A stretch of 64,000 nt of DNA from SCGC-AG-212-J23 sp035762345 (GTDB lineage: Bacteria; Pseudomonadota; Gammaproteobacteria; Burkholderiales; SG8-39): positions 1-64,000 of the forward strand of contig DASTPE010000079.1 of NCBI GenBank assembly GCA_035762345.1, given 5' to 3'. The translations under genes and the position numbers were made by a program. Below the pieces are notes generated by a model that ran no database searches, was not told the origin of the DNA, and saw nothing but the letters and a program-made list of their open reading frames with translations. This document shows positions 26,192-36,428 of this stretch, one piece after another; the first letter of the stretch is position 1; the number at the start of each line of letters is the position of its first letter.

Positions 26192-27292
26192 ATGTCGGGC
26201 AACAGCTTCGGCACGCTGTACTGCGTGAGCTCGTTCGGCGAGTCCCATGGACCCGCGTACGGGGGCGTGGTCGACGGCTGCCCGCCAGGTCTTCAATTAA
26301 GCAATCAAGACATCCAAAAAGAGCTCGACCGCCGCAAGCCCGGCTCGTCGCGCCACGTCACGCAGCGCCGCGAGTCCGACGCGGTCGAGATCGTTTCGGG
26401 CGTCTACGAAGGCCGCACCACCGGCACCGCGATCGGATTCCTGATCCGCAACGAGGACCAGCGCTCGAAGGACTATGCCGCAATCGCCGAAAAGTTTCGC
26501 CCCGGCCACGCCGATTACACCTACTGGCAGAAGTACGGCGTGCGCGATGCGCGCGGCGGAGGGCGCGCCTCGGCGCGCGAGACCGTGGTGCGCGTCGCGG
26601 CCGGCGCGATTGCGAGGAAATGGTTGCGCGAGCGCTACGGTGTGGTGATCCGCGGCTATCTCGCCCAGCTCGGTGCGATAAGAATTCCGTTCCAGGCCTG
26701 GGCGGCGGTCGACGGCAATCCTTTTTTCTCTCCCAACAACGACGTCCTGAAAACCTTGGAAGCGTTCATGGACGAGCTGCGCGCAAGCGGCGACTCGTGC
26801 GGGGCGCGTATCAACGTCGTCGCGCAGGGCGTGCCGGTAGGATGGGGCGAGCCGGTATACGGGCGGCTCGACGCCGACATCGCCTGGGCGATGATGTCAA
26901 TCAACGCGGTCAAGGGGGTCGAGATCGGCGCGGGGTTTGCCGCGATCGAGCAAAAGGGCAGCGAGCATGGCGATGAGATGACCCCCGAAGGGTTCATCGG
27001 CAACAACAACGGCGGCGTGCTCGGCGGCATCTCCACCGGGCAGGACGTCACCGTGTCGCTCGCACTCAAGCCCACGTCGAGCATCCGTCTGCCACGGCGC
27101 ACCATCGATGTGCGCGGCAATCCGACCACCATAGAAACCACGGGGCGGCACGATCCCTGCGTGGGCATTCGCGCGACCCCGATAGCCGAGGCAATGCTCG
27201 CCTGCGTTCTCATGGATCATGCGCTGCGTCATCGCGCCCAATGCGGCGATGTCACGCCGCCGACGGTAGTAAAGGGGCCTAAAATCAATTAG
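26192..27292 (+). CDS. aroC: Chorismate synthase
   Basis: Full-length enzyme (366 aa) converting 5-enolpyruvylshikimate-3-phosphate to chorismate with reduced FMN, the last step of the shikimate pathway. Signatures: GESHGPAYGGVVDGCPPG at the N-terminus, GGGRASARETVVRVAAGA in the middle, and GNNNGGVLGGISTGQ with RATPIAEA near the C-terminus. ATG 26192 follows the amidohydrolase stop by seven bases. It lies just upstream of hfq. Confidence 0.98.
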   Translation: MSGNSFGTLYCVSSFGESHGPAYGGVVDGCPPGLQLSNQDIQKELDRRKPGSSRHVTQRRESDAVEIVSGVYEGRTTGTAIGFLIRNEDQRSKDYAAIAEKFRPGHADYTYWQKYGVRDARGGGRASARETVVRVAAGAIARKWLRERYGVVIRGYLAQLGAIRIPFQAWAAVDGNPFFSPNNDVLKTLEAFMDELRASGDSCGARINVVAQGVPVGWGEPVYGRLDADIAWAMMSINAVKGVEIGAGFAAIEQKGSEHGDEMTPEGFIGNNNGGVLGGISTGQDVTVSLALKPTSSIRLPRRTIDVRGNPTTIETTGRHDPCVGIRATPIAEAMLACVLMDHALRHRAQCGDVTPPTVVKGPKIN

Positions 27293-27335
27293 TATGCCCG
27301 CAAAGCTGGCCACAGAACCCCCAAGAGAGAAGAAC

Positions 27336-27572
27336 ATGGGCAACAAAGGGCAGTTGCTACAAGACCCGTTTCTCAACACGTTGCGCAAGGAGCACGTTCC
27401 CGTTTCGATCTACCTGGTGAACGGGATCAAGCTGCAGGGGCAGATCGAGTCGTTCGATCAGTACGTCGTGCTGCTGCGCAACTCCGTCACTCAGATGGTG
27501 TACAAGCACGCCATCTCGACCGTCGTGCCGTCTCGTCCCATCAACCTCGGCGCCGAAAAGGACTCCGAATAA
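27336..27572 (+). CDS. hfq: RNA chaperone Hfq
   Basis: A 78-residue Sm-like protein with GQLLQDPFLNTLRKEHVPV, NGIKLQGQIESFDQYVVLL and the YKHA motif of the Sm2 site. It forms a hexamer that pairs small RNAs with mRNAs. ATG 27336 was chosen because it gives the canonical MGNKGQLLQDPF start and has a purine-rich site (AGAGAGAAG); an in-frame ATG at 27294 would add 14 unrelated residues. First gene of the hfq-hflX-hflK-hflC set. Confidence 0.98.
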   Translation: MGNKGQLLQDPFLNTLRKEHVPVSIYLVNGIKLQGQIESFDQYVVLLRNSVTQMVYKHAISTVVPSRPINLGAEKDSE

Positions 27573-27590
27573 GCTTTTGCTAGACGCTTC

Positions 27591-28739
27591 TTGCTAGAAC
27601 TGCCTGCCGCAGCCGCCGATCCGCAGGCGGCGATCATCGTTTGCCTGGACTTCGGCGAGCCGAACTATGAAGAGGCGGTGGAGGAGGTGGTGCGCCTGGT
27701 GCAGAGCGCCGGCGTGCTGCGCCACCGGGTGCTGAAGGGCAGGCGCAGCAAGCCCGACCCGCGCTTCTACGCCGGAGCCGGCAAGGTCGACGAGATCGCC
27801 GCTGCCGCGGCCGAGCTGAATGCGATGTACGTGGTGTTCGACCACGCGCTTTCGCCGGCGCAGGAAAGGAATATCGAGAAGGCGATCGCGCGGCGCGTGA
27901 TGGACCGCACCGAGCTCATCCTCGAGATCTTTGCGCAGCGCGCGCGGACCGCGGAAGGCAAGCTCCAGGTCGAGCTTGCGCAACTCGAGCATCTCTCGAC
28001 GCGCCTGGTGCGCGGCTGGACGCACCTGGAGCGCCAGCGCGGCGGGCTGGGCAAGACCGGCGGGCCGGGCGAGGCTCAGCTCGAGCTCGACCGGCGCTAC
28101 ATCGCGAACCGGGTTCGGGTTCTGAGAAAAAAGCTGGAGGGGTTGAAAAGGCAAAGAACCGTCCAACGGCGCGCGCGTGCGCGCGGCGACGTGCTCTCGG
28201 CGTCGATCGTCGGCTACACCAACGCCGGCAAGTCGACGCTCTTCAACGCGCTCACCGGCGCGGCCGCGTACGAAGCCGATCAGCTCTTCGCCACGCTCGA
28301 CACCACCACGCGCCGCGTGTGGCTGCCCGACGCCGGCAACGTGGTGATTTCCGACACGGTGGGCTTCATCCGCAATCTGCCGCACGGGCTGGTGGCGGCG
28401 TTCCGCGCGACGCTCGAGGAGACGGTGCACGCTGATCTGCTGCTCCATGTGGTCGATGCCTCGTCCAGCATGCGCGATGAGCAGGTCGAAGCCGTGGATA
28501 AAGTCCTTGCCGAGATCCCCGCGGGCGCGGCGCCGCGCCTGCTCGTCTGGAACAAGATCGACCTCGCAGGCCTGGAGCCGGCGGTCGAGCGCGACCAGTA
28601 TGGTAGGATTTCCCGCGTATTCGTGAGCGCGCGCACCGGCGTCGGGTTGGAGTGGCTGCGCGGCGCGCTCGCGGAATTCGCAAAAGCCCGGGCCGCGCAG
28701 CGACGCGCGACCGAACTGCGCCTTCAACTCACTAGATAA
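27591..28739 (+). CDS. hflX: Ribosome-associated GTPase HflX
   Basis: 382-residue GTPase with an N-terminal HflX domain and glycine-rich linker (ERQRGGLGKTGGPGE), then the G domain: G1 GYTNAGKSTLFN, G3 DTVGFI, G4 NKID. It rescues or splits stalled ribosomes. The only reasonable start is TTG 27591, 18 bases after hfq. Its stop abuts the hflK ATG. Confidence 0.96.
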   Translation: MLELPAAAADPQAAIIVCLDFGEPNYEEAVEEVVRLVQSAGVLRHRVLKGRRSKPDPRFYAGAGKVDEIAAAAAELNAMYVVFDHALSPAQERNIEKAIARRVMDRTELILEIFAQRARTAEGKLQVELAQLEHLSTRLVRGWTHLERQRGGLGKTGGPGEAQLELDRRYIANRVRVLRKKLEGLKRQRTVQRRARARGDVLSASIVGYTNAGKSTLFNALTGAAAYEADQLFATLDTTTRRVWLPDAGNVVISDTVGFIRNLPHGLVAAFRATLEETVHADLLLHVVDASSSMRDEQVEAVDKVLAEIPAGAAPRLLVWNKIDLAGLEPAVERDQYGRISRVFVSARTGVGLEWLRGALAEFAKARAAQRRATELRLQLTR

Positions 28740-29930
28740 ATGTCCTTGAACGACCCCAACTGGGGGCGCGGCTCCCGCGGGCCGCAGGGTCCCGGCGGCG
28801 GTAACCAGGGTCCGCCGGACCTTGACGAGCTGTGGCGCAACTTCAACCGCAGGCTCTCCGAGCTTTTCGGCCGCCGGCGCGGCGGCGGCGACGAGCCGCC
28901 GCGGCCGCCGAGCGCGCGCGGCCTCGGCGGGGGCGCCGGCGTGCTGGTCGCCCTCGTGTTCGCGGTGTGGCTCGCGAGCGGGTTCTATATCGTGGTGGAA
29001 GGCCAGCGCGGGGTGGTGCTGACCTTCGGCCGCTACTCGCAGGAGACCATGCCGGGCCTGCGCTGGCGCCTGCCGTGGCCGATCCAGTCGAACGAGATCG
29101 TGAACCTCGCGCAGGTGCGCACGCTCGAAGTCGGCTACCGCAACAACGTGCGCACCAAGGTTCTCAAAGAGTCGCTCATGCTGACCGACGACGAGAACAT
29201 CGTCGATCTGCAGTTCGCCGTGCAGTATCTGGTGAAGGACGCGCGCGACTTCGTATTCAACGTGCGCCGGCCCGACGACTCGGCGATGCAGATCGCCGAG
29301 ACCGCGATGCGCGAGGTGATCGGCAAGAGCCGCATGGACGCGATCCTGTACGAGACCCAAATCGACGTCGCCAACCGCGCGCGCGACCTTATGCAGACGA
29401 TCCACGACCGCTACGGCACCGGCATCACCGTCAGCACGGTGACGATCCAGAACGCGCAGCCGCCCGAGCAGGTGCAGGCGGCATTCGACGATGCAGTCAA
29501 GGCGAACCAGGACCGCGAGCGGCAGAAGAACGAGGGCCAGGCCTACGCCAACGACGTCATCCCACGCGCGCGCGGGGCGGCGGCGCGCCTCGGCGAGGAG
29601 GCGCAGGGCTACCGCCAGCGCGTGATCGCCAACGCCGAGGGCGAGGCCTCGCGCTTCAGGCAGGTGCTCGCGGAGTACGCCAAGGCGCCCGCGGTGACGC
29701 GCGAGCGCATCTACATCGAAACCATGCAGGCGATCCTTACCTCGACCAGCAAGATCATGATGGACTATCGCGGCTCGGGGAACCTGCTCTACCTGCCGCT
29801 CGAGAAGGTGATGCAGAGCGCCGGCGCGGCGGAAGGCGCGGCCCCGAGCGCCGCGCCCGCGGCGCCGCCGGCCGAGCCCGGGCCGCGCTCGCGCGAGACC
29901 CTCAGGAATCGGGAAAGGGGCGATCGGTGA
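28740..29930 (+). CDS. hflK: FtsH protease modulator HflK
   Basis: 396 residues: a Gly/Pro-rich cytoplasmic tail (GRGSRGPQGPGGGNQGPPDL), one membrane helix (about 68-85, GVLVALVFAVWLASGFYIV) and a periplasmic SPFH/band-7 domain with coiled coils. With HflC it forms the cage around FtsH. Its TGA overlaps the hflC ATG (GTGATG). Confidence 0.96.
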   Translation: MSLNDPNWGRGSRGPQGPGGGNQGPPDLDELWRNFNRRLSELFGRRRGGGDEPPRPPSARGLGGGAGVLVALVFAVWLASGFYIVVEGQRGVVLTFGRYSQETMPGLRWRLPWPIQSNEIVNLAQVRTLEVGYRNNVRTKVLKESLMLTDDENIVDLQFAVQYLVKDARDFVFNVRRPDDSAMQIAETAMREVIGKSRMDAILYETQIDVANRARDLMQTIHDRYGTGITVSTVTIQNAQPPEQVQAAFDDAVKANQDRERQKNEGQAYANDVIPRARGAAARLGEEAQGYRQRVIANAEGEASRFRQVLAEYAKAPAVTRERIYIETMQAILTSTSKIMMDYRGSGNLLYLPLEKVMQSAGAAEGAAPSAAPAAPPAEPGPRSRETLRNRERGDR

Positions 29931-30814
29931 TGCGCGCGCTGGGGCCCGTTGTCGCGATCGTCGCGGTGCTCGCGCTCATCGCCTCGAGCGCGATGTTCAC
30001 CGTCGATCAGCGGCAGAACGCGATCGTGTTCCAGCTCGGCGAGGTGAAGGAAGTGATCAATCGCTCGGGGCTGCACTTCAAGTGGCCGCTCCTTCAGAAC
30101 GTGCGCCACTTCGACATGCGCATCCTCACCTACGACGACGCCGATCCGCTGCGCTTCCTTACTCAGGGCAACCGCCCGGTGCTTGTGGATTCGTTCGTCA
30201 AGTGGCGCATCGCCGACGTACGCCAGTACTACGTCTCGGTGCAGGGCGACGAATTCCGCGCCGCCACCCGCATCCGCCAGACGGTATCGGGCACGCTGCG
30301 CGAGGAGTTCGGCACCCGCACCCTGCACGACGTCGTCTCGGGCGAGCGCGAGGTGATCATGAGCCAGGTGCGCGACAAGGTCGACCAGGACCTGAAGAGG
30401 ATCGGAGTCGAGATCATCGACGTGCGGCTGAAGCGCGTCGACTTGCCGACCGAGGTGAGCGAGTCGGTGTACCGGCGCATGGAGGCGGAAAGGAAGCGCA
30501 TCGCGAACGAGCTGCGCTCGACCGGGGCGGCCGAAGCCGAGAAGGTGCGCGCCGACGCCGACCGGCAGCGCGAGGTGATCCTCGCGGAAGCCTACCGCGA
30601 CGCGCAGAACGTGCGCGGCCAGGGCGACGCACGGGCGGCGGCGATCTACGCCGCGACGTTCAACCAGAACCCCGAGTTCTACTCGTTCTACCGCAGCATG
30701 GAGGCTTACCGCTCAACCTTCCGCGGGCGCAACGACCTCATGCTGCTCGAGACCAACTCCGACTTCCTGCGCTACTTCAGGGACTCGCTAGGCAAGCCCG
30801 CGCAGCGCAAATAG
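29930..30814 (+). CDS. hflC: FtsH protease modulator HflC
   Basis: 294 residues: N-terminal membrane anchor (VVAIVAVLALIASSAMFTV) and SPFH domain (QNAIVFQLGEVKEVI, RSGLHFKWP), ending in coiled coil. ATG 29930 overlaps the hflK stop; an in-frame GTG sits one codon before. It partners HflK to control FtsH proteolysis. Confidence 0.96.
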   Translation: MRALGPVVAIVAVLALIASSAMFTVDQRQNAIVFQLGEVKEVINRSGLHFKWPLLQNVRHFDMRILTYDDADPLRFLTQGNRPVLVDSFVKWRIADVRQYYVSVQGDEFRAATRIRQTVSGTLREEFGTRTLHDVVSGEREVIMSQVRDKVDQDLKRIGVEIIDVRLKRVDLPTEVSESVYRRMEAERKRIANELRSTGAAEAEKVRADADRQREVILAEAYRDAQNVRGQGDARAAAIYAATFNQNPEFYSFYRSMEAYRSTFRGRNDLMLLETNSDFLRYFRDSLGKPAQRK

Positions 30815-30818
30815 CGCC

Positions 30819-31007
30819 ATGGGAACGACGTTCCTCATGGCGCTCGCCCTGATGCTGATCCTCGAGGGCGTGCTTCCCTTCCTCGCGCCGAATCTCTGGC
30901 GAGACACCTTCCGCAAGATCACGCAGATGACCGACGGGCAGATCCGCTTCGTCGGCCTGTCGTCCATGATTGTCGGCCTGCTGCTCCTGCTGTGGGCGCG
31001 CACATGA
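30819..31007 (+). CDS. DUF2065 (YjeT-like) small membrane protein, 62 aa
   Basis: Two hydrophobic helices (FLMALALMLILEGVLPFLAP and GLSSMIVGLLLLLW) flank a short charged loop with WRDTFRKI. This is the usual size and position for the DUF2065 protein between hflC and hisZ. Function unknown; likely an inner-membrane partner of its neighbours. Its stop overlaps the hisZ ATG (ATGA). Confidence 0.9.
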   Translation: MGTTFLMALALMLILEGVLPFLAPNLWRDTFRKITQMTDGQIRFVGLSSMIVGLLLLLWART

Positions 31008-31947
31008 AGTGGGTTCTGCCGGAATACATCGAGGACATTCTTCCGGCGGAGGCGAAGCGCATCGAGGCCCTTCGTCGCAAGATCCTGGATCTCTTTTTCT
31101 CCAAAGACTACGAGCTGGTCATCCCGCCGCTGCTCGAGTACGTCGACTCGCTCCTCACCGGCACCGGGCACGACCTGGAGCTGCGCACCTTCAAGGTGGT
31201 GGACCAGATCTCGGGCCGCATGATGGGGCTGCGCGCCGACATCACGCCGCAGGTCGCGCGCATCGACGCGCATCTTCTCAACCGCCGGGGCGTGACGCGC
31301 CTTTGCTATTGCGGCAGCGTGTTGCACACGCGCCCGGCCGCGCCCGGCGCCACTCGCGAGCCGATCCAGATCGGCGCCGAGATGTACGGCGAGCCGGGGG
31401 TCGCCGCCGACGTGGAGATGCTCGAGCTCCTCTGCCGCGCGCTCGAGCTTGCCGGGGTACGTAAGGCGCGCGTCGACATCGGCCACGTCGCTATTTTCCG
31501 CGCGATCGCGCACGAGGCGGGCGTGAACGCCGAGCGCGAGGCCGAGCTCTTCGAGGCCTTGCAGCGCAAGGACGTGCCCGCGTTGACGGAGCTTTCGAAA
31601 AGGCTGCGTGCGGTGACGCGCGAGGCGCTTCTCATGCTGCCGAGCCTTTACGGCGGGCCCGAAGTGCTCGACGAGGCGCAGAAGAAGCTTCCGCCGCTCG
31701 CCGAGGTAAAAAGGGCGCTCGCCACGCTCGGCAGGCTCGCCAAAGTCTGCAAGGTTCCGGCCAGCTTCGACCTCGCGGAGCTGCGCGGCTACCACTACCA
31801 TTCGGGCGTGGTGTTCGATGCGTATTGCGATGGGGTCACCGGCGCGGTGGCCCGTGGCGGTCGTTATGATGAAGTGGGCAAGGCATTTGGCCGCGCGCGA
31901 CCGGCGACGGGTTTTTCCATGGACTTGAGAGCGCTCGCTTCGGTCTC

Positions 31948-31951
<4 letters not shown>
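31004..31951 (+). CDS. hisZ: ATP phosphoribosyltransferase regulatory subunit
   Basis: 315 residues, a histidyl-tRNA-synthetase-like paralogue lacking the anticodon domain: LPEYIEDILPAEAKRIE, RMMGLRADITPQVARI, RLCYCGSVLHTRP and the C-terminal ARGGRYDEVGKAFG. It pairs with short-form HisG to start histidine biosynthesis. ATG 31004 overlaps the DUF2065 stop, and its own stop overlaps purA (ATGA). An in-frame ATG at 30992 is less likely. Confidence 0.95.
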
Positions 31952-33249
<1,298 letters not shown>

Positions 33250-33305
33250 CGACATCGAGGCGTTAGCTTCGAGCGGGCGCGGGATTCTTTTGTCATCTCG
33301 CAATG

Positions 33306-33336
33306 ACGCGTTGTCGCGCGCCGCGCACGCGTTTTT
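33306..33336 (+). terminator. Possible terminator after purA
   Basis: ACGCG (33306-33310) can pair with CGCGT (33328-33332), which runs into five T. The 17-base loop is itself GC-rich. A plausible but weak Rho-independent terminator 60 bases behind purA. Confidence 0.35.
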
Positions 33337-33387
33337 CCGAGCGTAGCTACAGCGCGGCGGCGCTCCGCGGCGCAGAATGGCCGCGCG

Positions 33388-33702
33388 ATGTATTCGGATA
33401 TCGACAAGGCGCGTGCGCAGCACGCGGCGCTCAGGCATATCGTCGAGCGCCACGTCGGCGCGGCCGACTGGCGCGCGCTGCATCGGGTGCTGGACCTGTG
33501 CCGTCACACCGCGGTTGCGATCGAAGACTGCTACTGCCGCGACAAGCTGCGCCTGGTGGAAGACCTCTCTGCCGAGATGCTCTCTCGCGGCGAGACCCGC
33601 GCGCCGCTTCTCAAGCAGCGCATCCTCGATGCGCTCGATCTTTTCGCAAGCCGGCTCTACAGCCTGGAGACGCGGCGCCGCGCCGCCCTTACTGGCTGTT
33701 AG
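33388..33702 (+). CDS. Hypothetical protein, 104 aa, Cys-containing helical
   Basis: Codon use matches the neighbours (third positions mostly G/C). The protein is predicted all-helical with a central ECxxD-like cluster (VAIEDCYCRDKLRLVEDL) and LSAEMLSRGETRAPLLKQR. No family recognised. No clear ribosome site before ATG 33388. Its 3' end overlaps the convergent SpoIIAA-like gene by 14 bases. Confidence 0.7.
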   Translation: MYSDIDKARAQHAALRHIVERHVGAADWRALHRVLDLCRHTAVAIEDCYCRDKLRLVEDLSAEMLSRGETRAPLLKQRILDALDLFASRLYSLETRRRAALTGC

Positions 33703-34075
33703 CTTGATCAGCGCCGGACAACCAAAGCGTCGCCGCGTCCACGGTTAAGAACAGCCGGACGTTCACGCCCCGGTTTCTTGCCGCGAGCTCAGCGAAATGC
33801 GGCATCGCCGGATCATCCGTGATGGGTTGCACATAAGCGATCCTGCTCAGCTTGCTGCCCTCGGGCGCCCGTTGGGAAATGACATCCAGTATGGCACCGG
33901 TGTTCAGGCTCGGACCCGAGAGCTGCATTTCGAGCAAGAGGGCAGAATAACCGCTCTGCACGCAAGCAGCATAAGCTTCCTCCAGGAACCTTCGCGCATT
34001 GGCGGGCGTGCGCTCTCCGACGACCTTTGCATGCAGATAGGTCGGCCGTTTCTCGAGGACTAATTCGTACGACAT
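33689..34075 (-). CDS. SpoIIAA/STAS-like domain protein, 128 aa
   Basis: The sequence follows the SpoIIAA-like pattern: YELVLEKRPTYLHAKVVGE, TPANARRFLEEAYAACV, LLLEMQLSGPSLNTGAILDV, RIAYVQPI and MPHFAELAARNRGVNVRLF, ending with AATLWL. Such proteins are single STAS folds. Start placed at ATG 34075, where homology begins; an upstream ATG at 34132 adds 19 unrelated residues. The phosphorylatable Ser of true anti-sigma antagonists is not obvious. Function unknown. Confidence 0.75.
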   Translation of the reverse strand: MSYELVLEKRPTYLHAKVVGERTPANARRFLEEAYAACVQSGYSALLLEMQLSGPSLNTGAILDVISQRAPEGSKLSRIAYVQPITDDPAMPHFAELAARNRGVNVRLFLTVDAATLWLSGADQANSQ

Positions 34076-34138
34076 CAGGTCTAAAGCTCGGGCGAGGCTA
34101 AAGCAAGCGATAATCGGACCATGAGTAAGCAAAGCTGG

Positions 34139-34174
34139 AAAACTTGTTGCCGGGGGAAAACTTGCTGCCGGGGG
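34139..34174 (+). repeat. Tandem direct repeat, 2 x 18 bp, behind tRNA-Leu
   Basis: Two adjacent 18-base units, AAAACTTGTTGCCGGGGG and AAAACTTGCTGCCGGGGG, differ at one base. They lie 12 bases past the 3' end of tRNA-Leu in its direction of transcription, and the unit nearer the tRNA forms its terminator. Confidence 0.85.
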
Positions 34175-34179
34175 CTAGC
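34157..34179 (-). terminator. tRNA-Leu Rho-independent terminator
   Basis: On the minus strand GCTAGCC-CCC-GGCAGC folds with one bulged A, followed by AAGTTTT. It sits just after the encoded CCA of tRNA-Leu. The second repeat unit (CCCCCGGCAACAAGTTTT) may be a decayed second copy. Confidence 0.65.
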
Positions 34180-34186
34180 GCAACGT

Positions 34187-34274
<88 letters not shown>

Positions 34275-34307
34275 GGGGAGGCGCGATTTTAGTTGCAGGT
34301 ATCTGAA

Positions 34308-36428
34308 GTGTCAAAGAAAAAAGCGAAAAGAACCGCGTTGCGGCGAAGGCAGCGATCGAACCGCGACGCTCCTGATCCACAACGCATCCTCGACGCGCTG
34401 AACGCCGCGCGCGCGCCTCTTATGCGCGAGGATCTCGCGGCGCGGCTGCGCATCCCGCGCCACGCGCGGCGCGAATTCGAGCGCTCGCTGGCCGAACTCG
34501 AGCGCGCGGGCGATGTGGTGCAGAACCGCGCCGGCAGCCTGCTTGTGGCGAGGCGCCTCGCGCTCGTCGCGGGTCGCGTCGAGGGCCATCCGGACGGGCA
34601 CGGTTTCCTCGTGCCCGACGAAGGCGGCGCACCGATTTTCCTCACCCCGGCGGAGATGCGCAGCCTCATGCACGGCGACCGCGCGGCGGTGCGCGTCGCT
34701 GGCCGCGACATGCGCGGCCGCGCAATCGGCGAAGTGGTCGAAGTGCTCGAGCGAGCGAATCGCCGCATCGTCGGCCGGCTGCACTCCGAGCACGGTGTGC
34801 TCTTCCTCGTGCCGGAGGATCGACGCATCGCGCACGACATCCTGGTGCCGCCCGCCGAGACGGGCAGAGCGAAGGCGGGGGAGGTGGTCACCGTCGACCT
34901 CGTCGCCCAGCCCGGACCCCACGCCCAGCCGGTCGGACGGGTCGCCGAGGTGCTCGGCCATCACGCCGACCCCGGTATGGAAATCGAGATCGCGGTGCGC
35001 AAGTTCGACCTGCCGCACGAGTTTTCTCGGAAGGCTCTGGCCCAGGCGCGCTCGCTGCCTGATGAAGTCACCGAGCTTGAAAACCGCAAGGACCTGCGCG
35101 AGCTGCACTTCGTGACGATCGACGGGGAGACCGCCAAGGACTTTGACGATGCGGTGTACGCGCGGCGCGAGGAGAAGGGCTGGCGTCTGTGGGTCGCGAT
35201 CGCCGACGTGAGCCATTACGTGCGCCCGGGCGACGCGCTCGACCGTGACGCGCGCGAGCGCGGCACCTCGGTGTACTTCCCGCGGCGGGTGATCCCGATG
35301 CTGCCGGAGAAGCTGTCGAACGGGCTATGCTCGCTCAATCCGAACGTCGAGCGCCTCGCGATGGTGTGTGAGATGGCGATTACGTCGGAAGGTGAGGTCG
35401 CGCGCTACAAGCTCTACGTCGGCGTGATCCGTTCTCGCGCCCGGCTCACGTACACCGAAGTCTGGGACAGGCTCTCCTCGGGCAAAGCCCCCGAGAACCT
35501 GCGGATGCTCTACGAGCTTTTCCATGCGCTTTTTGCCGAGCGCAACCGCCGCGGGGCGATCGACTTCGAGACGGTCGAGACGCGCATGGTGTTCGACGCA
35601 CGCGGCAAGATCGAGCGCATCGTGCCCGAACCGCGCAACGATGCGCACCGCATCATCGAGGAGTGCATGCTCGCGGCGAACGTGTGCGCCGGCAATTTCC
35701 TCGCTAGTCGCGGGCAACCGGCGCTCTACCGAGTGCACGATGTGCCGGCGGCGGACAAGGTCGCCGCGCTGCGCGATTTCCTGGCCGAGCTGGGTCTCCA
35801 GCTCCCCGGCGGCGACGTCCCGCGGCCGAAAGACTACGCGCGGCTGCTCGAACGCATCCGCAAGCGGCCGGATTTCGGCCTGCTGCAGACCATTCTCCTG
35901 CGCTCGCTCAAGCAGGCGGTGTACAGCCCGAGCAACGTCGGCCACTTCGGCCTCGCTTTCGATGCCTATGTGCATTTCACCTCACCGATCCGGCGCTATC
36001 CCGACCTCCTGGTCCACCGCGCGATCAAGGCCGCGCTCTCACACAAGAAATATGTCGAAGAGGACTGGGAGGCGCTCGGCCGCCATTGCTCGGAAACCGA
36101 GCGACGCGCCGACGAAGCGAGCCGCGACGTGGAGAACTGGCTCAAGTGCTACTACATGCGCGACCACGTCGGCGGTACGTTCTCCGGCAGCATCACCGGG
36201 GTAGTGCCGTTCGGCCTCTTCGTGACGCTGGACGACTACTTCGTCGACGGCCTGGTCCACATCTCCGAGCTCGGCCGCGACTACTTCCAGTTCGATGCCG
36301 CGCGTCACATGCTTCTCGGCGAGCGTACCGGCCGGCGCTACCGCCTCGCGGACCGGATGACGGTCCGGCTGGTGCGCGTCGATCTGGACACGCGCAAGAT
36401 CGATCTCGTTCCTCATGAGAGAACCTAG
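34308..36428 (+). CDS. rnr: Ribonuclease R
   Basis: About 706 residues: N-terminal HTH-like segment, cold-shock domains, the RNB catalytic domain (TIDGETAKDFDDAVYARR with the Mg-binding aspartates) and a C-terminal S1 domain (GTFSGSITGVVPFGLFVTLD). It is a 3'-5' exoribonuclease that degrades structured RNA. GTG 34308 (VSKKKAKRT) was chosen because GCAGG sits at good distance; TTG 34293 is an alternative. It ends overlapping rlmB by 14 bases. Confidence 0.96.
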   Translation: MSKKKAKRTALRRRQRSNRDAPDPQRILDALNAARAPLMREDLAARLRIPRHARREFERSLAELERAGDVVQNRAGSLLVARRLALVAGRVEGHPDGHGFLVPDEGGAPIFLTPAEMRSLMHGDRAAVRVAGRDMRGRAIGEVVEVLERANRRIVGRLHSEHGVLFLVPEDRRIAHDILVPPAETGRAKAGEVVTVDLVAQPGPHAQPVGRVAEVLGHHADPGMEIEIAVRKFDLPHEFSRKALAQARSLPDEVTELENRKDLRELHFVTIDGETAKDFDDAVYARREEKGWRLWVAIADVSHYVRPGDALDRDARERGTSVYFPRRVIPMLPEKLSNGLCSLNPNVERLAMVCEMAITSEGEVARYKLYVGVIRSRARLTYTEVWDRLSSGKAPENLRMLYELFHALFAERNRRGAIDFETVETRMVFDARGKIERIVPEPRNDAHRIIEECMLAANVCAGNFLASRGQPALYRVHDVPAADKVAALRDFLAELGLQLPGGDVPRPKDYARLLERIRKRPDFGLLQTILLRSLKQAVYSPSNVGHFGLAFDAYVHFTSPIRRYPDLLVHRAIKAALSHKKYVEEDWEALGRHCSETERRADEASRDVENWLKCYYMRDHVGGTFSGSITGVVPFGLFVTLDDYFVDGLVHISELGRDYFQFDAARHMLLGERTGRRYRLADRMTVRLVRVDLDTRKIDLVPHERT

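Noticed and set aside
27594..29405. A 603-residue minus-strand frame opposite hflX and hflK
   Set aside because: Composition is that of an antisense frame and the plus strand encodes clear HflX and HflK proteins.
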